NCBI GenBank assembly: GCA_039198585.1
Contig: JBCCTJ010000010.1
Span: forward strand, 1 to 33,651
Length of the DNA stretch: 33,651 nt
Reading direction: 5' to 3'
Origin: JBCCTJ01 sp039198585
GTDB taxonomy: Bacteria > Bacteroidota > Bacteroidia > Cytophagales > Amoebophilaceae
Below the pieces are notes generated by a model. That model did not search any database. It had not been told where the DNA came from and worked only from the letters and a program-made list of their open reading frames with translations. This document shows, in pieces, positions 17,415-26,625 of the stretch (positions within the stretch are counted from its first letter, which is position 1; every line of letters starts with the position of its first letter). Both the position numbers and the translations under genes were made by a program.

Positions 17415-19184
17415 TTAACTTTTTTGATGCATTCTTTTTTTCTGAGAATGGGTTGTTTCGATATAGTTAAGTACATCTTCTACTGTTATTTGGTTAGTAC
17501 CACTTACAAAAATAGCATGATTGCGTAAGGAAGACCACATCCCTTGAATATAGCGTCCTGTTTTTCCCTCTATTCTATCAGCAATATCCTCTATATTGTT
17601 AATGACATCGGAGTGTACCCGAATACCTTCTTTTTCTACTTCTTCTTTGAGATAACCTCGTAGAAGTTTAATACGTTTGTCTTTAGTGGGAGCAGCTATT
17701 TCTACTTTTCTCATACGACTATAAATAGCTGAATCAATCAAGTCAGGGAGATTAGTTACTGCAATAATCTTTATTTTAGGGTCATTCATTTTTTCTACAT
17801 AGCCTAGTACTGTATTAATAATCTTTCTATCTTTTCTGTCAGTAGTGAGTTCTCTTTTTGTAAAGATTGCATCAAACTCATCGAAGATGATGACTACTTG
17901 GGTATTAAATTGCTCTGCATACTTGAATAACTTTTGCACTTGTTCTATTGCTTCTTCTTGGCTGCGTATTGTAAGTATTGGCGTATTGGCAAATACATAA
18001 TCCATACCGCATTTTCTTCCCAGTTCTTTCGCTAGCATAGTTTTGCCCGTTCCTGGGGGGCCAAAAAAGAGAAGATGGTCATGTCCAAAGGGCCTTTTCC
18101 CCTTCTTAAGGTATTTATTCTTCTTTTGGATTCCTTTGGTTTTGCTAATCTCACTATCCACAAAGCGCTGTGTTACTTCATTGTAAGTCATCATATGATA
18201 ACGTGATGCATATTTCTTCTTGCCCATAAAGAATCGGACTATTGACTCCCACCAGTTCTGAGGTAATGATGTATCTTTGATAATCTCAGGCTTACTAACA
18301 AACAGGAAAGAAAGCAAATAGGGAATACCCAATTTAGCCAAGAAATAGACTGTAATTGTCGATCCTATCAGGATAAGAGCTACCCTTACTGTTTTTGGTT
18401 TGGTTAGGTCTTTGATTTTTTCATTAAAAAGTTTTCGCTTCTCCTTGTATTCTTCTTTCATCTTTTCAACCTCTATATCCCCATTCTGCGCTTGCGTTTT
18501 ACGCTTTTCTTGCTCTATGCTTAAATTATTACGATACTTTTGGGCTTCTAATTCTTCTGCGTTCCTCTTCTTCAATTCTTCTAGCGTTTGCTTACCTTGG
18601 ATGCGCAATTGTTCGGTTTCTCTTTCACGACTTGCGTCTTTGTCTGCTTGCTGATTTTTTTGATCTAACGCAAGCTGATTTCTTGTTAGTTCTCTCCTTT
18701 CTTTTTCATCTTCTTTATTCTGCTTCTCTTTCTCTTTCTTAGTTGCTATTTGCTCTTTTCTTCTGGCTATAAGTTTTTTTAAGTAAGGAAGCCCAATCCC
18801 TGCGAGTTCTATTGCGTTCACGATGGTATCAACACGAACCTCTGCATCTAAACTTGCAAAATTTATAGCCACTGTTTGATTGCCAAAATTGACTTGTGTA
18901 GTGGGATTAATAGCTTTTTGCACTGCAGTTTTTAACTCTTCTATTTCTGTTAATTGATCTGTCTTGGTAAGCTGATTAACAAGGACATATTCCTTGTAAG
19001 GTAAACCTAATAAATCGAGCATTTCCTTCTTATCTTTTTTTTCTTGATTATTCATCAACCCTCCATTGGGAAAAATGGTATTGATAAACCCCAAATCTTC
19101 ATATTCAGCGGCAGCAGTGAAACTACTAGCCAACCAATAAAAAAGAAAATAGCAGAAAAAAAATGAATTGGTATAGTTTTTCAT
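17415..19184 (-). CDS. ATAD3-like AAA+ ATPase (signal, coiled coil, TM, AAA domain)
   Basis: 589 aa. Layout: signal peptide about 1-26; an N-terminal region; a long charged coiled coil about 136-258 (ELKKRNAEELEAQKYRNN and similar); transmembrane helix about 266-283, perhaps a second to 297; AAA+ domain from about 365 with Walker A GPPGTGKT (375-382), Walker B IIFDEFDA (432-439), sensor-1 Asn in AVTNLPD (478) and arginine-finger candidates at SRMRK (490-492). Details match mitochondrial ATAD3 across its length, not just the AAA core: SKPEIIKDTS after the membrane segment (ATAD3 has KPSLVRETS), KCGMDY after Walker A (SGMDY), LFKYAE (LFDWA), EGKTGRYIQ (EGMSGREIA) and a HSQKKRM tail (HQQKM). ATAD3 is a eukaryotic inner-mitochondrial-membrane ATPase linked to nucleoid and cristae organisation. 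I infer a host-derived or mitochondrial-like gene; its bacterial role is unknown. Confidence 0.75.
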   Translation of the reverse strand: MKNYTNSFFFCYFLFYWLASSFTAAAEYEDLGFINTIFPNGGLMNNQEKKDKKEMLDLLGLPYKEYVLVNQLTKTDQLTEIEELKTAVQKAINPTTQVNFGNQTVAINFASLDAEVRVDTIVNAIELAGIGLPYLKKLIARRKEQIATKKEKEKQNKEDEKERRELTRNQLALDQKNQQADKDASRERETEQLRIQGKQTLEELKKRNAEELEAQKYRNNLSIEQEKRKTQAQNGDIEVEKMKEEYKEKRKLFNEKIKDLTKPKTVRVALILIGSTITVYFLAKLGIPYLLSFLFVSKPEIIKDTSLPQNWWESIVRFFMGKKKYASRYHMMTYNEVTQRFVDSEISKTKGIQKKNKYLKKGKRPFGHDHLLFFGPPGTGKTMLAKELGRKCGMDYVFANTPILTIRSQEEAIEQVQKLFKYAEQFNTQVVIIFDEFDAIFTKRELTTDRKDRKIINTVLGYVEKMNDPKIKIIAVTNLPDLIDSAIYSRMRKVEIAAPTKDKRIKLLRGYLKEEVEKEGIRVHSDVINNIEDIADRIEGKTGRYIQGMWSSLRNHAIFVSGTNQITVEDVLNYIETTHSQKKRMHQKS

Positions 19185-19222
19185 AATTTACAAATAGATT
19201 TTTGTTTAGAGCAAATATGTTA

Positions 19223-19230
19223 CAAAGATA
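19223..19230 (-). promoter_or_regulatory. -7 element of the ATAD3-like gene
   Basis: The minus strand reads TATCTTTG (fits TAnnTTTG) about 38 bp before the ATG at 19184. The -33 region is only loosely T-rich. Confidence 0.35.
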
Positions 19231-19299
19231 ACTATTTTTTAATAAAACATAAAATGATATTTTCACTTTAGCGCACTCTTTTAGTCAAAAGAAGTGCTT

Positions 19300-19860
19300 T
19301 CACTCTTTTGGGTGATCTACTAGCCCACGCAATATCAGGCAAAAGATAGCATAATTGACAATATCTTGATAGTTGGCTTTTACTCCCTCAGATACGCATG
19401 TTTGACCATGATTATCTTCTATGTGCTTGATACGAAGTAGCTTCATTAAGATAATATCTACCATTGAATTGACACGCATATCCCGCCATACTTCTTCATA
19501 GTCATAATTTTTCTGCATCATCAAGTCAGCTACTTCTTTAGCGACCAGATCATATAGCTTAGCAAGCTCACCATAAGGGATACTTACTTGGGGATTCCCT
19601 TCTAATTGCAATTGTATGAGTGCCATCAAGCTATAGTTGATAATACCTGTTAGCTCACTGTTAATATCGTCACCTATTCTTTGGTTTCCTTTTTCTGTAA
19701 TGTTACGGATTCGTCTCGCTTTAATTAAGATCTGATCTGTGAAGGAAGAGACACGCAAGACACGCCAAGAAGTATCATAGTCTTTGTTTTTTTTCTCAAA
19801 GATACTTTTACAAAAAGCGATTACTTGTTGATGTTGTTGTGCAGTATTTGACTTGATCAT
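19300..19860 (-). CDS. DUF1599-family protein (two internal repeats)
   Basis: 186 aa. The protein is an internal duplication: KKNKDYDTSWRVLRVSSFTD then QILIKARRIRNI at about 23-54 is echoed by QKNYDYEEVWRDMRVNSMVD then IILMKLLRIKHIED at about 116-149. The K(N)xDY...W...R..S..D.I..K..RI pattern is the signature of DUF1599, a family common in Bacteroidota; I do not know an established activity for it. It is cytosolic, with no signal peptide or membrane segment. It starts 47 bp downstream of the exonuclease gene on the same strand, so the two are probably co-transcribed. Confidence 0.8.
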   Translation of the reverse strand: MIKSNTAQQHQQVIAFCKSIFEKKNKDYDTSWRVLRVSSFTDQILIKARRIRNITEKGNQRIGDDINSELTGIINYSLMALIQLQLEGNPQVSIPYGELAKLYDLVAKEVADLMMQKNYDYEEVWRDMRVNSMVDIILMKLLRIKHIEDNHGQTCVSEGVKANYQDIVNYAIFCLILRGLVDHPKE

Positions 19861-19907
19861 GGGACAATGGTAAGCATATTTTATGAAGTGATTATTCTAT
19901 TGTGGTA

Positions 19908-20627
19908 TTACTCTGTGATGATAACCGCGTCATGATCGATCAAGGGAAGCTGAGCTATCTTTCTGTAGACTTGTACGGTGACAATCACATCTTGTATGCA
20001 ATACTTGGTGATACTAGCGAGATCCTGTTTTGTGTAGTAGTAATGGGTTACTTCACTGCCATCCATGCTCTCTTTACTAGAGGGAATACCCAAGAGATGG
20101 GCTAGTAAATTCAACGATGTATATGCTTTTCTGTCACCAAATTTCCACATTTCTAGTGTATCTATATGATTCACTTCCCAAGGTTTTTTGCCCGCAATAT
20201 CTAAGGAGGAAGGTAAGGCAATATCATGGACAATCATCCTTCTGCATAAGTAGGGTATATCAAACTCTTTGATGTTATGTCCACAAAAATTGAGTGAACG
20301 AGGAAAGCACTTGATCATCGATACAAAGTTGCTTAGTAATATATACTCATCATGCTCAGCGATAGACTTGATCAAAAGCTGATTTTTCCCTGTATCTATA
20401 GGCGTAATATAGCCCACTACAATGGCCACTATTTTACCAAATTCAGCAAATATACCAGCTTTTTCAAAGTAGGCTGTTACTTGCTCTTCTTCTGTTTGAT
20501 AACCTAGAATAGCTGCTTTTTTTTTCCATAATGCTTGCATACTTGCCGAAAGTTGATCAAAGTGACCTACCGCAGGTACTGTTTCTATATCTATAAATAA
20601 GGGATTCTGAAAGCTTTTTTGTTGCAT
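19908..20627 (-). CDS. DEDDy-type 3'-5' exonuclease (PolB-exonuclease-like)
   Basis: 239 aa, cytosolic, RNase H-fold exonuclease related to the stand-alone PolB-like 3'-5' exonuclease family found in Bacteroidota. Catalytic residues are visible: FIDIET with D13 and E15 (ExoI), GHNIKEFDIPYL with D123 (ExoII), and Y209..D213 in KYCIQDV (ExoIII, the Y of DEDDy). The pattern predicts two-metal hydrolysis of DNA or RNA 3' ends; the substrate and pathway are not known for this family. It lies 43 bp downstream of the ankyrin gene and 47 bp upstream of the DUF1599 gene, so all three may form one transcript. Confidence 0.8.
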   Translation of the reverse strand: MQQKSFQNPLFIDIETVPAVGHFDQLSASMQALWKKKAAILGYQTEEEQVTAYFEKAGIFAEFGKIVAIVVGYITPIDTGKNQLLIKSIAEHDEYILLSNFVSMIKCFPRSLNFCGHNIKEFDIPYLCRRMIVHDIALPSSLDIAGKKPWEVNHIDTLEMWKFGDRKAYTSLNLLAHLLGIPSSKESMDGSEVTHYYYTKQDLASITKYCIQDVIVTVQVYRKIAQLPLIDHDAVIITE

Positions 20628-20670
20628 AGGAATGACTATTTCAAGTAATTGGGCTAATATATGAAATAGC

Positions 20671-22551
20671 TTAGAAAGATTGCTTGAATGAAGCTCGATG
20701 CTTTTTTGCTAAAGATGACTTGGATAGTAAAAAGTATCCAAAACTTGCGATGATTATGATCCAACAACTTACAAATAATGCACTACGAGCCAAAGAAAAA
20801 GGCCATCTATTACTGCCTGTATTACTCTCTATTTGATTGTCTGCTATGTTTTGATCGTCATGTTGTTGCTTGTTATGCTCTTCCACCTGTGGATTAGTAG
20901 GACCTGCATTCTCATTGAGTTTTACGCTTTTTAGGTAATTGGACATCTCTGTATGACCTTCTTCGTCTGCTATTGCAATAGCTAAGTTTAGATCATCCTG
21001 CTCGATCTGATTTTGATCTTTGTATTTTATAAACTGTTTCATCACACCCACAAATCCTTGATGTGCTGCTATTGTGAATGGGTCATGATCTTCATCTTGA
21101 TTATCAATTATAGCTCCCTTGTTTAACAAGTATTCTACTAGCCTATTTTTATTACTTCGAGTAGCTATTAGAAGAGGGGAGCCTTCTAGCCTTTTGATAG
21201 CTAATCTATATAGTAGGGCTATTGATAGTGAGCTAATGGCCAAGACCTCGTTAATATTTCCTCCTTTTTCTTCTATGATATGTTTAACTATATGAGTACT
21301 CCCTTGTTGTATAGCATAGTTCAATATGATTTGTTTATACACTGGATGGAGTTGATCTGTCGTAGTTAATTCAAGTATAAGGTTTAAACTACTGGGGTTA
21401 TTTTTTTTGATAGCTTGATAGACGATACTATGTGTATTTAGTTCAGTTAGATTCTGTATTGGCACATCTTTCTCTCGCAAGTAGTATACTATGTCACGGT
21501 GATTGGCTATTATGGCATGATCCATCGCAGAATTCTTATATTTTCGGCTTTTTCCTGGAAGATTTGCTATCATTTCTTGACCTATTTCAAGGGAGGATGT
21601 AGGGTCAATGCGCTTTTTTTCTATGATATGTTTGACTATAGCTAACTTTCCATCAGCAGCAGCAAGACGCAACATGAGCTTCCAGTCTTCTTCGTAAATC
21701 TGATTCTGGTAGTGATCATTTTTCAAGATCTCGTTAATCACTGACCATTGACGGTAGGCTATGAGAAGCTTACAAGCACTTATCCCGTATTTGTTTATAG
21801 TATTCAGATTAGCTCCATGTCCCAAAAGGTATTTAAATATTTTTACTTTTGCTCTATCCTTCGGTTCAATGAAGAGAGATTCTTTCATCTTTACGCTAAA
21901 CTCAGCTGCACTAATAATAGCAAGGTTATAATACTTGCTTGATAGATCGATGCCTGTGTGATCATCTTGATTGATTCCAACGTTTTTCTCTTCTATTAGA
22001 TATTTTATGATATCCAATTTTTGATCATTTATAGCACTATATAATAGGATTGGCTTATGCGAACCTTCTAGCGTAGCATTTCTTTGTCGTAGTATATAGG
22101 AGATCGATTCCCATTTGTCAGTAGTAAGCCTAGGTTGTAATGCTAAGTACATGATAACATCTTTGTCTCTCTTATTAGTCAAGCTAAGGTTAGCTCCTTG
22201 AGTGGCAAGGTATTTAACTACCTTGTTATACCTGCTCATCGCTGCAAGTAAAATTCCTGTTGCTCCAGCCCATTCTGGCTTCTTACTAGTACATCGGTGG
22301 TTAATATCAACATTCTTCTCTTCACATAAGTAACGTACGATATCGAGGTGACCCCAAAAACAAGCCAAGGTCAAAGCATTATCACCTCCAGGAGTTACGC
22401 TATCAATATCGGCACCTTGAGCAATCAAATTTTTGCATTCTTCTAAGTTACCATTTTGTACAGCAAGCCACAGATTTTTATTAATATCAGCATGGGCTAG
22501 CTGCGCGATCCATACTAAAGTAATCATTAATTTGGTTAGTTGGCTTTTCAT
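20671..22551 (-). CDS. Ankyrin-repeat protein with signal peptide and C-terminal membrane anchor
   Basis: 626 aa. A signal peptide (about 1-21, ending near LAHA) is followed by ankyrin repeats over most of residues 25-540. Clear units are LWLAVQNGNLEECKNLIAQG with ADI, NALTLACFWGHLDIVRYLCE, TGILLAAMSRYNKVVKYLAT with QGANL, LMLRLAAADGKLAIVKHIIE, SPLLIATRSNKNRLVEYLLN with KGAII, and FTIAAHQGFVGVMKQFIKY; others are degenerate. A polar Asn/Gln/Glu-rich linker (about 545-590) leads to a transmembrane helix at about 591-609 and a basic tail. Ankyrin repeats bind proteins and are abundant in intracellular bacteria as host-interaction modules. The binding partner cannot be predicted. The signal peptide plus anchor suggests the repeats lie outside the cytoplasm. 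Confidence 0.85.
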   Translation of the reverse strand: MKSQLTKLMITLVWIAQLAHADINKNLWLAVQNGNLEECKNLIAQGADIDSVTPGGDNALTLACFWGHLDIVRYLCEEKNVDINHRCTSKKPEWAGATGILLAAMSRYNKVVKYLATQGANLSLTNKRDKDVIMYLALQPRLTTDKWESISYILRQRNATLEGSHKPILLYSAINDQKLDIIKYLIEEKNVGINQDDHTGIDLSSKYYNLAIISAAEFSVKMKESLFIEPKDRAKVKIFKYLLGHGANLNTINKYGISACKLLIAYRQWSVINEILKNDHYQNQIYEEDWKLMLRLAAADGKLAIVKHIIEKKRIDPTSSLEIGQEMIANLPGKSRKYKNSAMDHAIIANHRDIVYYLREKDVPIQNLTELNTHSIVYQAIKKNNPSSLNLILELTTTDQLHPVYKQIILNYAIQQGSTHIVKHIIEEKGGNINEVLAISSLSIALLYRLAIKRLEGSPLLIATRSNKNRLVEYLLNKGAIIDNQDEDHDPFTIAAHQGFVGVMKQFIKYKDQNQIEQDDLNLAIAIADEEGHTEMSNYLKSVKLNENAGPTNPQVEEHNKQQHDDQNIADNQIESNTGSNRWPFSLARSALFVSCWIIIIASFGYFLLSKSSLAKKHRASFKQSF

Positions 22552-22651
22552 ATCTGTTGTAATCTGATTATAGAGAAATATTCGCCTTCAATATACTAAT
22601 ATTTAGTCAAACAATACAGCTAGGCAGATTATTTATTACTGTATTTTTATT

Positions 22652-22659
22652 TAAGTTTG
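22652..22659 (+). promoter_or_regulatory. -7 element of the PARG-like gene
   Basis: TAAGTTTG fits TAnnTTTG and ends 29 bp before the ATG at 22689. No clear -33 TTTG is seen. Confidence 0.4.
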
Positions 22660-22688
22660 TGCAATATTCATGTCAAATTCTTTACTAA

Positions 22689-24338
22689 ATGTCTATGCTA
22701 CTTTTATTATTGATCAAACGATTGCTGGTATTCAAGCTAAAATTGCATTACTTATCAGGCTGGATCTTGCGCATGATCTTCTTCTTCTCTAGCCTATCTT
22801 TCCATGCCGCTACTTGGCAAGCAGCCCCCTCTGCAAGGGACATTGAGAAGTCATTGGAAGGCAGTAATCCTGCTAATAGCAAAAGTAAAATCAAAAAAAT
22901 CACTTTTTCTTTACTCACAGGCACTTGTATATTAGCTTGCGCTTGGTTTGTCCAATCGAGATGGCAAGGCAGCTTAGCAAGTGATGAGGACACTGTGCCA
23001 GCTGATGACTCTGTCACTGACTCCAACAAACTAGCCGATCAGACAGATCAAAGTAAAAAGGTCCCTACTAAAAAGGCTAGTAAACCGATCAGGCAATTTT
23101 CACGTGAAGAACTATTGGGAAAGAGAACGGGTTATCTGCCCAATTTAGCTATTGGTAATGAACCAACTGCGTCATGGCTACCTAAGCTGATTATCAAGAA
23201 AGAAGAGGGTTTAGTAGAAAAAATAGAAGAAGAACTAACGGCATTTTTTGGAAAGCCTGATTCTTACGGTGTTCTTCAGTCCGGTACAAAAAGAAAAATA
23301 CTGCAAAAATTGAAGAGCAATAAGTTTATCAAAGAAGTTGTCCATGAATTTCAAGACCTTATAATGAAGAGAATCAGCATCCCACAAGCGGATTTGGACA
23401 AGTGGTATTACCAAAAAAAGTTTACCAAAAAGCAGTTCTCAGCTATATTAGAAAAGGATATCATAGCAATCATTGAAGAAGAGGGGTTTGAATATCCAAA
23501 CTCTGTTACACAAGATGGTAAAACCGTCCAATATTCAACTAACTTTGCCAATAAATATATAGGAGGAGATTTGCATGATACCTTTGCACAAGAAGAGGCC
23601 TTGATGTTACTATCGCTTTTTGTGCTTATGAAAAAGAGTTTGTCGACGCATGAACAGCATTTAGCGATGAATGAAATAGCTATTCTAGAAAACTTACCCC
23701 TTTTTGGCGAATTTGATGCAGGGAAAGTTTATCAGCAAAGAAGCGGTAGAATTCAGAAAATGCTGGAGTTTGTCAAACCGGTTGACATTACAAGGCATAT
23801 TCACCTCTTGTGTATTGACGGGCCTGATTCTCGCCGACTTCAACATCAGCCCTATAGTGTCCAAGAAATGACACACTTGATGAATAAGTTACTGATTAGT
23901 GGTTTTGCTGTTGTGGAAAGTAATAAAAATGAAGATAAAGTATCTCATGTTATGATAGAACGAGGTAACTGGACTGGAGGTGCTTTTAAGGGTAACTTAA
24001 TTGTGGTCTATCTACTCACTTTCATGATCACTACAACCCTTAATATCCATTATCAGGGGAGTGGGGCACCTCTATTAAAAATGAGGCTACATCCTATGGA
24101 TCTAGGTTTAGATAAAGCTAAAAAAGCACTTGATTTACTTGTTGAAGGCCTTTCCCAAGTAGGAGAAGAAGAATTTACTATGGCTGATTTTTGGAATTTA
24201 ATCAAAGATATTGCGGATAAAAAGCAGGAAGAGGTGCTAGCAAGCTCAGTCTATCAGCAAGCGCGAAAAGAAAAAAAGGATTTCAAAAAAATGGAATATA
24301 GCTTGCTAACAGCAGAGCAGTGTTCCCATGGAGTTTAG
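22689..24338 (+). CDS. Poly(ADP-ribose) glycohydrolase (PARG)-like macrodomain protein, membrane-anchored
   Basis: 549 aa. PARG removes poly(ADP-ribose) from proteins and is chiefly eukaryotic. The C-terminal half (about 270-460) follows the PARG catalytic domain in order: NFANKYIGGD at 285-294 (family: FANkyiGGGv), the catalytic QEE at 301-303, IHLLCIDG at 371-378 (ivaiDA), PYSVQEMTHLMNKLLISGF at 388-406 (the RElnKAy.GF region), and ERGNWTGGAFKGN at 424-436 (vaTGNWGcGAFgGD). The acid pair needed for catalysis is kept. The third Gly of GGG is Asp294 and the following spacing differs, so activity is not assured. The N-terminus has a hydrophobic signal-like region (Met29 is an alternative start: MIFFFSSLSFHAATWQA) and a transmembrane helix at about 70-88, with a polar linker to the domain. 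I infer a host-facing protein that could counter host poly(ADP-ribosyl)ation. Confidence 0.75.
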   Translation: MSMLLLLLIKRLLVFKLKLHYLSGWILRMIFFFSSLSFHAATWQAAPSARDIEKSLEGSNPANSKSKIKKITFSLLTGTCILACAWFVQSRWQGSLASDEDTVPADDSVTDSNKLADQTDQSKKVPTKKASKPIRQFSREELLGKRTGYLPNLAIGNEPTASWLPKLIIKKEEGLVEKIEEELTAFFGKPDSYGVLQSGTKRKILQKLKSNKFIKEVVHEFQDLIMKRISIPQADLDKWYYQKKFTKKQFSAILEKDIIAIIEEEGFEYPNSVTQDGKTVQYSTNFANKYIGGDLHDTFAQEEALMLLSLFVLMKKSLSTHEQHLAMNEIAILENLPLFGEFDAGKVYQQRSGRIQKMLEFVKPVDITRHIHLLCIDGPDSRRLQHQPYSVQEMTHLMNKLLISGFAVVESNKNEDKVSHVMIERGNWTGGAFKGNLIVVYLLTFMITTTLNIHYQGSGAPLLKMRLHPMDLGLDKAKKALDLLVEGLSQVGEEEFTMADFWNLIKDIADKKQEEVLASSVYQQARKEKKDFKKMEYSLLTAEQCSHGV

Positions 24339-24415
24339 TAGTAGTATAGTTGGGAGAGGGATTCAAACAAGAATTAGTATATTATTATAGTTTATTTTCT
24401 GCTTAAAGTACTTTT

Positions 24416-25588
24416 ATGTACAACTTATTTTTTTCATTCTTGACTTCTACTTTTTCTAGCTGCTTGTTATTGTTTTTAGTGCCACTCATGGTTGAGGGGT
24501 TGACCCACTCAGCTTTCTATACAGCACTGGCGTATGCTGTTAGCATGGTGCCCTACATTTTTATTATGCCTGTAGGGGGCGTAATAGGCGATTATTACAG
24601 CAAAAAACGTTTATTACAAAGCATAGAATTGCTCAATACATTGCTAGTCATCCTATTTGCTTTTATTCCCTTTCATCAAAGGTATGTCGGACTTGTTCTT
24701 CTCTTGCATTTCTTGTTGAGCTCTCTGCATACCATACATCATACATTGTTTCAAGCTTTTGCTCCTACTGTAATCCAACAGCATGCCATTAGGCGGCTGA
24801 CTGCTTCTACCAACTTGGTTAGTAATCTAAGTATCCTATTTGCTCCTATCATAGGGACTTTTTGCTACAGGGTGAGTCATCATCCATCGATCTTGTATTG
24901 GGTTGCAGGGGGATATGGTTTATCCTTTTTATTGATTACATGGGTTACTCCTCATACCCAAGCATTACAGCCCAATGACCAACCTATTGCGATTGCCCCT
25001 GCTTTACGTGAAGGATGGGCTTATGTACGTGCTCATCCCTTCTTTCGATATACAGTTTACATCTTTTTCTTTGTCAACTTTGGAGAGACCTGTATCAATG
25101 CCAACCTTTTCTACTACCTAAAAACACATGCTATTACTAGCCATACTCAAATAGGATACTATTACATTCCTATGGGCGTTGGGGTTTTGCTAGGAGCTAT
25201 CGTAGCCCCCTATATTATAGGAAAGCTCAGGTCAGGAAAGATTGTTGTCATAGGCACCTTTTTGACAGCTCTTTGTCCTCTCGCTATGCTGCTATCTGAT
25301 GATCCCTGGCTCGTTACTATCTTATGGGGTATCAATAAAATGGGGGCGACTATTATTAATATCACTTTTGAATCGCTGCGACAAATGTTAGTACCTAGGA
25401 AATTACTAACAAGGGTTATTGCTATTACGCGCATGATAGCCTACTTGTCGATTCCTATAGCTTCTTTGGTGAGTGGTTGGCTATTTGAACAAACGGGCTC
25501 TTTTACTGATTTACTGATTATCAGCTTTTTAAGTATTACTTTAGGTATTGCTGGGTGGGGAAAACGCCTTTATTTTGGTCATCAATAA
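24416..25588 (+). CDS. Major facilitator superfamily transporter
   Basis: 390 aa, about twelve hydrophobic segments, inner membrane. The loop between helices 2 and 3 has the MFS motif A form GGVIGDYYSKKRLL (about 54-67), and the central loop and second half (GVGVLLGAIVAPYIIGKLRSG) repeat the six-helix plan. Overall it most resembles the MFS_3 / EntS-type exporter branch, with 'T.LV.NLSILFAPIIGTF' in helix 5. Substrate unknown; efflux of a small molecule is typical for the branch. It starts 77 bp after the PARG-like gene on the same strand and may be read through from it. Confidence 0.8.
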   Translation: MYNLFFSFLTSTFSSCLLLFLVPLMVEGLTHSAFYTALAYAVSMVPYIFIMPVGGVIGDYYSKKRLLQSIELLNTLLVILFAFIPFHQRYVGLVLLLHFLLSSLHTIHHTLFQAFAPTVIQQHAIRRLTASTNLVSNLSILFAPIIGTFCYRVSHHPSILYWVAGGYGLSFLLITWVTPHTQALQPNDQPIAIAPALREGWAYVRAHPFFRYTVYIFFFVNFGETCINANLFYYLKTHAITSHTQIGYYYIPMGVGVLLGAIVAPYIIGKLRSGKIVVIGTFLTALCPLAMLLSDDPWLVTILWGINKMGATIINITFESLRQMLVPRKLLTRVIAITRMIAYLSIPIASLVSGWLFEQTGSFTDLLIISFLSITLGIAGWGKRLYFGHQ

Positions 25589-25701
25589 GTGTTTAGTTAA
25601 CTTGAATGTCTAATATATAAAAAATAATTTTGTATTTTCTTGTCTTCCTATGAATTGATGGACTAAATGAAGTGATTATTGCTAATAGTTTTTTATCTAT
25701 A

Positions 25702-26259
25702 TTAGTTGTGCACGTTTTGTTCACATTCTTTATTTTCAGCAAGCTTTAATAACTTGTTTACAGTTTTCCAATTTCTTGTTGTAGCCTTAACTTTTAGTTT
25801 TTTTTCAAAAAAGCTATTTGATAGTTTTGTTCTACCATACCCGTTTGGGCAAAAAAGATAAATCTCTTTTTGGACCATTGCTATCTCTTCCTTTTTCCCT
25901 TTTGCTTTGTCGATTTCGTTTACTGCTGATGCTGCTGATTTTTTTGATAAAAAAGTGATGTGAAGGTTACTCGTATCTTTTTTGGCAAAAGGATTATTTT
26001 TGATTATCAAAAAAAGCTCTCTTAGAGTTCTTATTTGTACTGTGATCCCAAAGCTGAACGTGTTCTTTATTTTCTCTTCTATTCTGTTTATTAATTCTTC
26101 TTTTTTGCTTTGGGATTCGAAGAAGACATTACCACTTTGGATGTAGGTTTTTACGTTTATACATCCAAGTGATTGATAGATTTTTTTTAGTTCTCCCATT
26201 TTTATCTTGTTTTTTCCAGCTACGTTTATTCCTCGAAGCAGTGAAATGTATGCTGCCAT
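25702..26259 (-). CDS. DUF1697-family protein
   Basis: 185 aa, soluble. The start MAAYISLLRGINVAGKNKIK, then MGELKKIYQSLGCINVKTYI with QSGNVFF, is the clear DUF1697 signature (family: 'RGINVGG.....M..L......G...V.TYIQSGNVVF'). NPFAKKD, HITFLS and GYGRTKLSN in the C-terminal half match the family too. DUF1697 has no established function that I know of. Length is normal (about 180). The Lys-rich, AT-rich composition suits this genome. No partner gene is evident. Confidence 0.85.
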   Translation of the reverse strand: MAAYISLLRGINVAGKNKIKMGELKKIYQSLGCINVKTYIQSGNVFFESQSKKEELINRIEEKIKNTFSFGITVQIRTLRELFLIIKNNPFAKKDTSNLHITFLSKKSAASAVNEIDKAKGKKEEIAMVQKEIYLFCPNGYGRTKLSNSFFEKKLKVKATTRNWKTVNKLLKLAENKECEQNVHN

Positions 26260-26271
26260 ATTTATTTTGTA

Positions 26272-26472
26272 TTACTGTTTACTATAAATTTTTTCTAGGG
26301 TATTTGTATGATGTGCATTATAGGAAGTTTTTTCCCAAGAATCACGGGAATTGATCTTTTTACAGATTGAATGTATTTTTTTGATGACTGTTTTTTTATA
26401 ATAATATTTTGGTGCACTACCCCATAGAGGGTCTCTTTTAAGATAAGTATGCCCAAGTACCGTCTGGTTCAA
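26272..26472 (-). CDS. Possible small basic protein upstream of the DUF1697 gene
   Basis: 66 codons (MNQTVLGHTYLKRDPLWGSA and on), strongly basic, with no recognised motif, ending 12 bp before the DUF1697 start on the same strand. It could be a real small gene, a decayed fragment of a larger one, or a chance frame. Apart from it, 26260-26592 shows nothing I can name. Confidence 0.2.
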   Translation of the reverse strand: MNQTVLGHTYLKRDPLWGSAPKYYYKKTVIKKIHSICKKINSRDSWEKTSYNAHHTNTLEKIYSKQ

Positions 26473-26625
26473 TGAATTGGGTAGTTTGGAGAGTTAAATT
26501 TCTATTTTTATTGCGATCAATCAGGAAGAGCTATTAGTAGCGTTTTGATTTTCTTTTTTTTCAGCTCACATTCTTGATTTTTCCTTATCATTGTGCATCT
26601 TGAGAGTCACAAATTATCTACATTA

